The notes under the pieces were generated by a model. It saw only the letters and a program-made list of their open reading frames with translations, ran no database searches and was not told where the DNA came from. Shown here in pieces: positions 7,672 to 13,743 of a stretch of 17,344 nucleotides of DNA. Source of the stretch: an uncultured Collinsella sp. (GTDB lineage: Bacteria; Actinomycetota; Coriobacteriia; Coriobacteriales; Coriobacteriaceae); NCBI GenBank assembly GCA_900544865.1, contig UQXA01000039.1, positions 1-17,344 on the forward strand, written 5' to 3'. A program made the translations under genes and the position numbers. Every line of letters begins with the position of its first letter. Position 1 is the first letter of the stretch.

Positions 7672-9009
7672 TTAGGAGTTCGCCAGGTAGTGCTTGATCT
7701 CCCACTCGGTGATCGTAGACTCAAACTTATGCCACTCGTCGCGCTTCTTTTTGAGGAAGAAGCTGTGGATGTGCTCGCCGAGGGCATCCTTCATAAACTG
7801 CGAGTCCTCAAACACGTCGAGCGCCTCTTTGAGCGAGCGCGGCAGCGGCGTGTAGCCGGCCTCGACCATCTGGCGGTCGGTGAGCTTGAGCGTCTCGGCC
7901 GTTGCCTCGGGCGGGAGCTCCAGCTTGCGCTCGATGCCGTCCAGGCCAGCCGCCAGCGTGACGGCGTTGACCAGGTACGGGTTAGCCATGGGATCGGGGC
8001 TACGAAGCTCGATGCGCGTGGACAGCTGCTTGCCGGGCTTGTAGACCGGGATGCGGACCATGCTCGCGCGGTTGCGCAGGCCCCACGTGGCGTACTGCGG
8101 CACGGAGTCGCCGCCCGTGGTGATGCGCTTGTACGAGTTGACCGTGGGGTTGGTGATGGCGCTGACCTCGCGCGCGTGCGCCAGGATGCCGGCCATGTAG
8201 TGCTTGGCGATATCGGAGAGATGGTACTTCTCGTCGTCCTCGCCCCAAAAGACGTTGTTGCCGTCGTGGTCGAATAGCGACTGGCACAGGAACATAGCGC
8301 TGCCGTCTTCGCCCGCCAACGGCTTGGGCATAAAGGAGGCGTGGCAACCGCTCTCGTAGGCCTGCTGCTTAATGATGAGTTTGGCCGTGGTGATAGCGTC
8401 GGACATGCTCAGGGCCTCGGCATGGCGCAGGCTCATGCCGTGCTGCGAGCGGCCGGCGGCGTGGAAGGTGTACTCCACGGGCACGGACATCTTCTCGAGC
8501 GTGAGGACCGTGTTGCGGCGCAGGTCGCGAGCGGCGTCGCTCACCGAAAGATCGAAGTAGCCCACATTGTCGAGCGGCTCGGGCGTGTGTTCGTCGGGGA
8601 AGTAGTAGTACTCCAGCTCGGCGCCCACGTTGAGCAGGTAGCCGACCTTCTCGGCCCTGTAGAACATGCGGCGCAGGGCATCGCGCGGGTCCCCAGCGAA
8701 GGGCTTGCGGTCGGGAGTGCACACGTCGCAGAACACGCGGGCGACGCCGTTGTGGCTCGGGCGCCACGGCAAAATCTGGAAGGTCGAAGCATCGGGGAAT
8801 GCGAGCATGTCGGCTTCCTCGGGCGTGGCAAAGCCCTCGATGGCGGAGCCGTCAAAGCCGATACCCTCCTCAAAAGCGACTTCGAGGTCCTCGGGGCTAA
8901 TGGCAAAGTTCTTGAGGCGGCCGAGAATGTCGACAAACCACAGACGCACAAAGCGGATGTCACGCTGCTCTACGGAGCGGAGTACGTAATCGATGTTCTG
9001 CTGGTTCAT
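7672..9009 (-). CDS. glnA: Glutamine synthetase family protein (type I fold) with altered metal site
   Basis: A 445-aa protein of normal type-I glutamine synthetase length and plan. Conserved marks: FDGSAIEGF (51-60), GAELEYYYF with E131 and E133, ASFMPKPL (224-231), NPTVNSYKR (287-295), NRASMVRIP (313-321), and TRIELRSPDP (331-340). Flanking motifs let several key positions be aligned by eye. The two metal-binding glutamates of HHEVAPGQHEI are replaced (FHAAGRSQHGM: A184, G191). The metal-binding histidine in SGMHCNLSL is F240 (SAMFLCQSL). The flap glutamate of PGYEAP is D301 in TTGGDSVP. Arginines for ATP and substrate remain. It may be a diverged glutamate-amine ligase, a lineage variant, or a regulatory pseudoenzyme. 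The ATG has AAAGGGGA upstream, and the winged-helix regulator follows. The symbol reflects family, not proven activity. Confidence 0.9.
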   Translation of the reverse strand: MNQQNIDYVLRSVEQRDIRFVRLWFVDILGRLKNFAISPEDLEVAFEEGIGFDGSAIEGFATPEEADMLAFPDASTFQILPWRPSHNGVARVFCDVCTPDRKPFAGDPRDALRRMFYRAEKVGYLLNVGAELEYYYFPDEHTPEPLDNVGYFDLSVSDAARDLRRNTVLTLEKMSVPVEYTFHAAGRSQHGMSLRHAEALSMSDAITTAKLIIKQQAYESGCHASFMPKPLAGEDGSAMFLCQSLFDHDGNNVFWGEDDEKYHLSDIAKHYMAGILAHAREVSAITNPTVNSYKRITTGGDSVPQYATWGLRNRASMVRIPVYKPGKQLSTRIELRSPDPMANPYLVNAVTLAAGLDGIERKLELPPEATAETLKLTDRQMVEAGYTPLPRSLKEALDVFEDSQFMKDALGEHIHSFFLKKKRDEWHKFESTITEWEIKHYLANS

Positions 9010-9143
9010 GTCGCTCCCCTTTCTTCCGGGCGGGTTTCGACTGGTCTATATCGCAGATACTATCGCAGAAAAATGTTTCCGCAGGGTTAAAGCGTATCAA
9101 GCGCTCAAAAAACGTGCGCGAACAGGCAGTTGCGAACGAGTGA

Positions 9144-10166
9144 CTAGCGCGAGGTCGATGCGCGGTGCTCGATGTGGCCGGGGATCTCGATGCGTTTGGG
9201 CGCCAGCTTTGCGGCCTCGCCCACGGTGGTGGTAACAACATCGATGCGCTCGGACAGGCGCTCGACTACGCACTCGGCAATGGTAAGGGTGTCTTGCGCG
9301 GCCGTGGTGACGCCGCCAAAGAGCACGTGGTTCCAGGGATAGTCGTCAAACGTTGCGATCTTGAGACCCGCCGGCAACGAGGGTCCCAGCTGCGCCAGCG
9401 CCTCGGTCAAACGCAGAAAGACCAGGCCGTTGACGGCAATGAGGCCGAGCTTTTTACCTGCATAGCCGCGGATGGTCTCGTCCAAGCGGCCAACGCCCGT
9501 GGCGCCCCCGTCGGCCAGGGTGACGACCTCGCCCGCAAGGCCGCGGTGCGAAAGCTCGTCAGTAAAGGCCTTGGCGCGCTCGCGACGGACGGGGCTGTCG
9601 TCGCTTGCCTCGATGAGCAGGCACAGGCGCTCGCTGCCAGCGGCGGCCAAGGCGTCTACCAAGCCGGCGACCAGCTCACGGTTGTTAGATGTCACCAAGT
9701 CGATGCCGCCGTCGGCAACGTCGCGGTCGAGCAGCACGACGGGCAGGCGTCCCGCTGCCGCGGCGATCGCCTCATCATTGCCTCCGCAGGTGTTGACGAC
9801 CAGGCCGTCCACGCCGGCATCGATAAGTCTGGTGAGCGACTCCGCTTCCTTAGCGGAGTCGTTGCCACTAACGGCCGTCATGAGCGAGCAGCCGCGCGCG
9901 GCGGCGCTGGCGGAAAGTCCTTCGAGCATGGCGCTCGAGAACGGGTTGGCGATGTCGGCCAGGATCACGCCGATGAGATTGGTGCGCGAGCTGCGCAGAT
10001 TGCGCGCGGCGGCACGCGGGCGATAGCCGGTGCGCTCGATGACCTCGGCAATGCGGGCACGGGTCTCCTCGGTCATTTGCCCGGGACGGTTGTTGAGATA
10101 GCGCGAGACCGTGGCCGGGCTCACGCCCGCCTCGGCGGCAATGTCCTTGATTCTCATCTGCGCCAT
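9144..10166 (-). CDS. LacI-family transcriptional repressor, probably of the KDG module
   Basis: A 340-aa LacI/GalR regulator. The helix-turn-helix is at residues 5-25 (IKDIAAEAGVSPATVSRYL), followed by the hinge (RPRAAARNLRSSRTNLIGVI) and a periplasmic-binding-like effector domain (ANPFSSAMLEGL, VDGLVVNT, LLDRDV, TFDDYPWN). ATG 10164-10166 is preceded by GGGGT; a second ATG lies 9 nt inside, and an upstream ATG at 10214 gives an implausible leader. The gene is divergent from kdgK across a 234-bp region that carries LacI-type operators. The same operator recurs at 13646-13661. It therefore probably represses kdgK-eda and the membrane-protein gene, released by KDG, KDPG or a related sugar acid. 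The role is inferred from context; the family assignment is secure. Confidence 0.92.
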   Translation of the reverse strand: MAQMRIKDIAAEAGVSPATVSRYLNNRPGQMTEETRARIAEVIERTGYRPRAAARNLRSSRTNLIGVILADIANPFSSAMLEGLSASAAARGCSLMTAVSGNDSAKEAESLTRLIDAGVDGLVVNTCGGNDEAIAAAAGRLPVVLLDRDVADGGIDLVTSNNRELVAGLVDALAAAGSERLCLLIEASDDSPVRRERAKAFTDELSHRGLAGEVVTLADGGATGVGRLDETIRGYAGKKLGLIAVNGLVFLRLTEALAQLGPSLPAGLKIATFDDYPWNHVLFGGVTTAAQDTLTIAECVVERLSERIDVVTTTVGEAAKLAPKRIEIPGHIEHRASTSR

Positions 10167-10230
10167 AACGCACCCCGTTTCCCAATTGTTGGCGGTCTGA
10201 GCCATTTTAGGCATTTTTTTAAAAATCTCG

Positions 10231-10258
10231 GTTGCAAAACGCTGTAGGTGAGTATACT
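10231..10258 (+). promoter_or_regulatory. kdgK promoter
   Basis: A -10 box TATACT (10253-10258) with a -35-like GTTGCA (10231-10236), 16-bp spacer. The layout -10, operator, hairpin is repeated at 13631-13722 with nearly the same spacing, which supports the call. Confidence 0.6.
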
Positions 10259-10268
10259 ACAACTCGAA

Positions 10269-10297
10269 ACGAAACCGATTTCGTAAACCGATTTCGG
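10269..10297 (+). promoter_or_regulatory. LacI-type operator, tandem copy
   Basis: ACGAAACCGATTTCGT (10269-10284) is a near-palindrome with the central CG typical of LacI-family sites. A second partial copy, AAACCGATTTCGG (10285-10297), follows directly, 13 bp out of register with the first. It starts about 10 bp after the -10 box, so bound repressor would cover the start of transcription. The first copy recurs exactly at 13646-13661. Confidence 0.75.
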
Positions 10298-10300
10298 CGA

Positions 10301-10358
10301 GCGTTGGCACGCAGGTGCAAAGACGCACCCTACCGTCTTGGCACCTGCGTGCCAACGC
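10301..10358 (+). ncRNA. Leader hairpin element 1, copy a (kdgK 5' UTR)
   Basis: GCGTTGGCACGCAGGTGC (10301-10318) pairs perfectly with 10341-10358 to give an 18-bp stem. The 22-nt apical segment contains an inner stem AAGAC/GTCTT closing the 10-nt loop GCACCCTACC. Copy b at 13665-13722 keeps 20 of these 22 bases, while the outer stem differs by compensatory changes. It has no U-run and lies 43 nt before the kdgK start, so it is not a simple terminator. I do not recognise the family. Confidence 0.65.
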
Positions 10359-10400
10359 CATATCAAAGGTGTACGCACGAGTAAAAGGAGCTGCGCGACC

Positions 10401-11435
10401 ATGGGTAAAACGGTTCTTACCTTCGGCGAGATCATGATGAGACTCTCACCCAAAGACCACCTGCGTATTGAGCAGGCAACCGAGTTTGACGTCCGCTACG
10501 GCGGCGCCGAGGCCAACACTGCGCTTTCCCTGGCCTACCAGGGCGACAAGGCCGCTTACGTCTCCGTTGTCCCGGCCAACCGTCTGGGCGAGTGCGCCCT
10601 GCGTTCGCTGAAGGCCTACGACGTCGACACCACGCGCGTCGTGCGTCAGGGCGACCGCCTTGGCTCCTATGTGTTTGAGGTCGGTGCCTCGCAGCGCGGC
10701 AACGGTTGCGTCTACGACCGCAAGTACTCTGCCATCAACATGGCCAAGCGCGACGTCTTTGACTGGGACGAGATCCTCAAGGGCATCGATGTCTTCTATT
10801 TCTCCGGCGTGACCCCCGCCGTCTCCGATGAGATGGCTGCCGCCTGCAAGGATGCCCTCACCGCCTGCCGCGCCAAGGGCATCACGACCGTGTGCGACGT
10901 GAACTATCGCGGCAAGATGTGGTCGCCCGAGAAGTCGCAGGCCACCATGAAGGAGCTCCTGCCGCTCGTCGACATCTGCATCGCCAACGACGAGGACGCA
11001 CCCGCCGGCCTCGGCATGACCTGCGTCTCCGGCTCCCTTGCCCACGGCATCGAGGAGCGCGACACCTACGTCGAGATGGCCCGCCAGATCTGCGCCGAGT
11101 ACGGCTGCAAGAAGGTCGCCTCGGTCGTCCGCAACATCTCCTGCGTCGAGCGCTCCATCTGGATGGGCATGCTCTTTGACGCCGAGAGTGGCGAGCACTG
11201 GTTCTCCCCTGCTCACGACGTACACGTGCTCGAGGGCGTTGCCGCCGGCGACGCTTTCAACGCCGGCCTCGTCCATGCCCTCATCAACGACTTTGACCCG
11301 CAGGACGCCGTCAACTATGCGATTGCGGCTTCGATCCTCAAGCTCACCATCAAGGGCGACTCCAACTTGGTGACCGCAGACGAGATCGCAGCCGTAGCAT
11401 CAGCCGCCGACGGTGGCACCCGCGTCGCGCGCTAG
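10401..11435 (+). CDS. kdgK: 2-keto-3-deoxygluconate kinase (PfkB family)
   Basis: Phosphorylates KDG at O6 to KDPG with ATP in the cytoplasm, a step of hexuronate and pectin breakdown. The 344-aa protein has PfkB signature 1 (RYGGAEANTALSLAYQG, 32-48) and signature 2 near the C-terminus (EGVAAGDAFNAGL, with the probable catalytic base D284). DVNYR at 166-170 and FSGVTPAVS at 134-142 are typical of KDG kinases. ATG 10401-10403 has AAAGGAG ten bases upstream; the longer frame begins inside the leader hairpin. The kinase-aldolase pair with eda supports KDG over fructose or ribose as substrate, though some PfkB kinases are hard to tell apart. Expression is probably controlled by the LacI operator and leader hairpin upstream. 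Confidence 0.88.
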   Translation: MGKTVLTFGEIMMRLSPKDHLRIEQATEFDVRYGGAEANTALSLAYQGDKAAYVSVVPANRLGECALRSLKAYDVDTTRVVRQGDRLGSYVFEVGASQRGNGCVYDRKYSAINMAKRDVFDWDEILKGIDVFYFSGVTPAVSDEMAAACKDALTACRAKGITTVCDVNYRGKMWSPEKSQATMKELLPLVDICIANDEDAPAGLGMTCVSGSLAHGIEERDTYVEMARQICAEYGCKKVASVVRNISCVERSIWMGMLFDAESGEHWFSPAHDVHVLEGVAAGDAFNAGLVHALINDFDPQDAVNYAIAASILKLTIKGDSNLVTADEIAAVASAADGGTRVAR

Positions 11436-11449
11436 TCCGTCTCCATTCC

Positions 11450-11489
11450 GCGGGCCGCAGCTTTCCAATCCCATACCCCTGCGGCCCGC
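11450..11489 (+). terminator. Hairpin after kdgK
   Basis: GCGGGCCGCAG (11450-11460) and CTGCGGCCCGC (11479-11489) form a perfect 11-bp stem with an 18-nt loop, 15 nt after the kdgK stop. The following TCCCTGATTCC is only weakly U-rich. It may be a partial terminator or a processing/stability hairpin between kdgK and eda. Confidence 0.55.
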
Positions 11490-11505
11490 TCCCTGATTCC
11501 TCCGG

Positions 11506-11638
11506 CCGGGCAAAACCACCAGTCCCATTCCGGTTTTGCCTGGCATTCCCTACATGACTGGTCGAGCAGCCGGTTTTGGAATTGCTTGAACCCCAAGCAG
11601 TGCCTCCGATAACCAATCCAAAATCGGCTCCTGACCAG
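11506..11638 (+). ncRNA. Leader element 2, copy a (upstream of eda)
   Basis: Hairpin P1: CCGGGCAAAACC (11506-11517) with GGTTTTGCCTGG (11532-11543), loop ACCAGTCCCATTCC. Then a larger domain: outer stem CTGGTC/GACCAG (11558-11563, 11633-11638), stem P3 (11569-11584 with 11614-11628), small hairpin GCTTG/CAAGC (11584-11598), and the single strand CAGTGCCTCCGATAACC (11598-11614). Copy b at 13744-13868 has the same stems with different sequence and identical AGTCCCATTCC and CAGTGCCTCCGATAACC. It ends 50 nt before the eda start. Family not recognised; possibly a riboswitch-like or protein-binding leader. Confidence 0.65.
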
Positions 11639-11688
11639 CACATTTGGTAATCACGCGCCCATGCGCGCCACACATCGAAAGGAACATC

Positions 11689-12330
11689 ATGTTCGATCAG
11701 TTCTACACCACGCTTGAGTCCCTGGGCATCGTGCCGGTCGTTGTGCTCGACAAGGTCGAGGACGCCGCCCCGCTCGCCCACGCTCTTATGGCAGCTGGCA
11801 TGAAGTCCGCCGAGGTCACCTTCCGCACCGCCTGCGCCGCCGAGTGCATCGCCGCTATGGCCGAGGCCGAGCCCGAGATGTGCGTTGGCGCCGGCACTGT
11901 CCTGACCGTCGAGCAGGTTGAGCAGGCCCGCGCCGCCGGTGCCAAGTTCATCGTCTCCCCGGGTTACAACGAGGACGTCGTGAAGCATTGCATCGACATC
12001 GAGCTGCCCGTCCTTCCCGGCACCGTGACCCCCTCCGAGGTCACCGCAGCCGAGAACCTGGGCCTCAAGGTCACCAAGTTCTTCCCCGCGTCCCAGTATG
12101 GCGGCCTGAACACCATCAAGGCCCTCGCCGCTCCGTTTGTCGGTCACCGCTTTATGCCTACCGGCGGCGTGAGCACCGCCAACGTCGAGGAGCACCTGAG
12201 CTCCTCCGCCATCATCGCCTGCGGTGGCACCTGGATGGTCAAGCCGGCCCTGTTTGCCGACGGCGACTTCTCCAAGGTCGAGCAGATCGCCCGCGAGGCC
12301 ATGGACGTCGTCAAGAAGGTCCGCGGCTAG
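11689..12330 (+). CDS. eda: KDPG/KHG aldolase
   Basis: Class I aldolase that splits 2-keto-3-deoxy-6-phosphogluconate to pyruvate and glyceraldehyde-3-phosphate. The 213-aa protein is the usual length. Visible active-site features: E42 and R46 in AEVTFRT, the Schiff-base lysine K130 in LKVTKFFPAS, GAGTVLT (67-73), LPGTVTPSE (109-117), and the phosphate-binding PTGGV (157-161). ATG 11689-11691 has AAAGGA five bases upstream; the longer frame from 11644 lacks a ribosome site. It lies 253 nt after kdgK, and the gap holds a hairpin and the structured leader element 2, so eda may have its own layer of control. A perfect terminator follows at 12349-12385. Confidence 0.95.
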   Translation: MFDQFYTTLESLGIVPVVVLDKVEDAAPLAHALMAAGMKSAEVTFRTACAAECIAAMAEAEPEMCVGAGTVLTVEQVEQARAAGAKFIVSPGYNEDVVKHCIDIELPVLPGTVTPSEVTAAENLGLKVTKFFPASQYGGLNTIKALAAPFVGHRFMPTGGVSTANVEEHLSSSAIIACGGTWMVKPALFADGDFSKVEQIAREAMDVVKKVRG

Positions 12331-12348
12331 GTTTAGCTCTCTATCGTG

Positions 12349-12385
12349 AAAGGGGGCGTGCCCTAGACCTCGCCCCCTTTCTTTT
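12349..12385 (+). terminator. Intrinsic terminator of eda
   Basis: AAAGGGGGCG (12349-12358) and CGCCCCCTTT (12371-12380) form a perfect 10-bp stem followed by CTTTT. It lies 18 nt after the eda stop and is a strong plus-strand terminator. Confidence 0.9.
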
Positions 12386-12486
12386 AAAGCGGCTCGGAAG
12401 CGCGCCGTTTCCGTCACGAACAAGAACCAAAACCGTCTTGTATGCTGATAGAACGTGACGGAAGCGACACGCCTCCAAGCCGCTTT
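12386..12486. repeat. Long imperfect inverted repeat
   Basis: Arms 12386-12418 and 12454-12486 are 33 nt each. They pair at 28 positions on the plus strand (one wobble, four mismatches). On the minus strand the four mismatches become G-U wobbles, so only one mismatch is left. The loop holds an inner stem CAAGA/TCTTG with a 10-nt loop (12421-12440). It begins directly after the eda terminator; function unknown. Confidence 0.6.
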
Positions 12487-12548
12487 GCCTACTCGGCTGG
12501 CCGTCGCGCTCAACTAAGCCACTTCGACAAAAGCCGAGCCACCAAAAC

Positions 12549-12615
12549 AGCTGCGGTGCCGTCTGGAGGAATGGACCCTTGCTTCCGGTCTTTTCCTCCA
12601 GGCGGTGCCGCAGCT
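12549..12615 (+). repeat. Long hairpin, AGYTGCGGTG family (divergent member)
   Basis: Arms 12549-12571 and 12593-12615, 23 bp with 20 Watson-Crick pairs and three G-U wobbles on the plus strand and no mismatch. The outer end AGCTGCGGTG resembles AGTTGCGGTG of the two neighbouring hairpins. The loop contains a small GGACC/GGTC stem. No U-run follows. Confidence 0.6.
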
Positions 12616-12640
12616 TTGTGCCCCGGTTACGCCCCAACGC

Positions 12641-12707
12641 AGTTGCGGTGAAATAGGGACTGTTTGCGCCACCTAGGCCGCAAAACAGTCCCTATTTCAC
12701 CGCAACT
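12641..12707. repeat. Long hairpin, AGTTGCGGTG family, copy I
   Basis: Perfect 25-bp inverted repeat: arm 12641-12665 and arm 12683-12707, with a 17-nt spacer. Copy II at 13487-13553, on the other side of the GntR gene, shares the first 16 bases of the arm except one and the last five (CTGTT). The differing bases are compensated in the opposite arm. It lies 15 nt after the GntR stop (minus strand) and could act as a bidirectional terminator or be a dispersed repeat. Confidence 0.75.
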
Positions 12708-12721
12708 TATATGGGGATTGA

Positions 12722-13414
12722 TTAGATGAACGAGTCTTTGGACAGCTCAAAATAGTCGGGATGCAAGGCGATAACCGGACCTTGCTCTTCGGGCATCAGG
12801 TGCAGGTGTGTCTCTGCCAGATAGCTCGCCGCGTCGGTATTGCCCCTCTTAATGGCCTCGAGAATCCGGCGATGCTGCCGACGAATCGGCTCCCAATCCA
12901 AATCCTGCGACACCATACGCAACCAGTTATATCGCTCAAAATGCGTGTTGATGCTCTTCATCCAATCCCACAACATGTGACGACCGGCAATCTCAAAACA
13001 TGTCTCATGGAACAGGTTATCCAGGTCAAAGAAACGGCGCGTTTCGCCATGGTCGAGCGACTCGGACTCGGTAAGAACCTGCTCAAGCCGCTGCTTTTGC
13101 TCGGGCGAGGCGGCCGAACAGCATTTAATTAGCACGCTTCTCTCGAGCTTCTCGCGCAAAAAGCAGGCGTTTTCGGCGCGTTCCATGCTGATCTTAGAGA
13201 CGTAGGTGCCGCTTTTGGGACGCGTTTCCACCAGCTCCTGCTCGCGCAGACGCACAAAGGACTCGCGAATGGGTGTGCGCCCGATTCCCGTCTCTTTTTC
13301 CAGACCAATCGCCGAAAGGCGCGTGCCGGGCCTGAGCTCGGCATAGATGATCTTGGAGCGCAATGCGTTGTACGCCTGGTCTTGCAGGCTCTGATAATGC
13401 TGGTGCTGTTCCAT
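12722..13414 (-). CDS. GntR-family regulator, FadR/UxuR subfamily (FCD domain)
   Basis: A 230-aa transcription factor. The winged helix lies about residues 10-75: LRPGTRLSAIGLEKETGI, then RTPIRESFVRLREQELVE, then SGTYVSKI, all standard GntR marks. The all-helical FCD ligand domain follows, with likely metal-binding residues D132 and H136 (DLDNLFHE), H181 (RRQHRRILEAI) and H203 (ETHL). FadR-type regulators with FCD domains often bind small acids such as hexuronates or gluconate, which fits the neighbouring KDG genes; the ligand here is inferred. ATG 13412-13414 has GAGGG upstream. A longer frame to 13528 would start inside an inverted repeat and is rejected. The gene is bracketed by a pair of related long hairpins. 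Confidence 0.9.
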   Translation of the reverse strand: MEQHQHYQSLQDQAYNALRSKIIYAELRPGTRLSAIGLEKETGIGRTPIRESFVRLREQELVETRPKSGTYVSKISMERAENACFLREKLERSVLIKCCSAASPEQKQRLEQVLTESESLDHGETRRFFDLDNLFHETCFEIAGRHMLWDWMKSINTHFERYNWLRMVSQDLDWEPIRRQHRRILEAIKRGNTDAASYLAETHLHLMPEEQGPVIALHPDYFELSKDSFI

Positions 13415-13486
13415 AAAGCCCTCGGATAAGTCCTCGGTTAGTCGAATACCACCATGCAATACTATCGCATCCCCCGCCCCCTCATA

Positions 13487-13553
13487 AGTTGCGGTGGAAT
13501 AGTTCCTGTTCAAGGCCTTCAGCAGCAAAAACAGGAACTATTCCACCGCAACT
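13487..13553. repeat. Long hairpin, AGTTGCGGTG family, copy II
   Basis: Perfect 24-bp inverted repeat: AGTTGCGGTGGAATAGTTCC... (13487-13510) and its complement (13530-13553), with a 19-nt spacer. It is related to copy I at 12641-12707. It lies upstream of the GntR gene (73 nt before its start on the minus strand) and upstream of the membrane-protein promoter on the plus strand, so it could insulate the two. Confidence 0.75.
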
Positions 13554-13576
13554 ACAGCCAACGAGTTGTTGCGATT

Positions 13577-13592
13577 AGGTGAACGTTCACCT
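13577..13592. promoter_or_regulatory. Perfect 16-bp palindrome, candidate operator
   Basis: AGGTGAACGTTCACCT is identical to its reverse complement. It lies 17 bp upstream of the -35 box at 13609 and about 160 bp upstream of the divergent GntR gene. With no loop it cannot form a terminator. A homodimeric regulator such as the GntR protein could bind here, but that is a guess. Confidence 0.45.
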
Positions 13593-13608
13593 TTTTATTG
13601 TTTTTCTC

Positions 13609-13636
13609 TTCGCAAATAAAATCCCGTGCGTATACT
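13609..13636 (+). promoter_or_regulatory. Promoter of the membrane-protein gene
   Basis: TTCGCA (13609-13614), 16-bp spacer, TATACT (13631-13636). The -10 box and its distance to the operator match the kdgK promoter. Confidence 0.6.
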
Positions 13637-13645
13637 TAGGCTCAA

Positions 13646-13661
13646 ACGAAACCGATTTCGT
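13646..13661 (+). promoter_or_regulatory. LacI-type operator
   Basis: ACGAAACCGATTTCGT, identical over 16 bp to the kdgK operator, starting 9 bp after the -10 box. It links this promoter to the LacI-family gene at 9144-10166. Confidence 0.78.
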
Positions 13662-13664
13662 TGA

Positions 13665-13722
13665 GCGTGGGCAATAGGATGCTAAGACGCACCCTACCAT
13701 CTTGGCATCTTATCGCCCACGC
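13665..13722 (+). ncRNA. Leader hairpin element 1, copy b
   Basis: Outer arm 13665-13682 pairs with 13705-13722: 16 Watson-Crick pairs, one G-U and one A-C mismatch. The apical segment 13683-13704 is the same as in copy a except two bases, including GACGCACCCTACC. Five base pairs of the stem differ from copy a in both partners with pairing kept. It is followed within 22 nt by leader element 2. Confidence 0.65.
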
Positions 13723-13743
13723 AATACCATTTGCTTTCTTCCC

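Noticed and set aside
6878..9090. Long plus-strand frames opposite the regulator and the GlnA-like gene
   Set aside because: These are shadows; the minus strand carries full family motifs there.
9165..10247. 360-codon plus frame opposite the LacI gene
   Set aside because: Antisense shadow without ribosome site or domain; the LacI protein on the minus strand is complete.
10301..10358. Intrinsic terminator
   Set aside because: The stem is strong but is followed by CATATCAAAGG, not a U-run, and lies between the promoter and the kdgK start.
11506..11638. T-box, cobalamin, TPP or guanidine riboswitch
   Set aside because: None of the hallmark sequences of these families that I know is present; the shared strand CAGTGCCTCCGATAACC does not match their consensus as I remember it.
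10446..12513. Minus-strand frames opposite kdgK and eda
   Set aside because: Shadows of well-supported plus-strand enzymes; Gly/Asp/Val-rich composition typical of antisense frames.
13415..13528. Longer N-terminus for the GntR protein
   Set aside because: It would begin inside the 24-bp inverted repeat, without a ribosome site, and adds residues atypical of the family.
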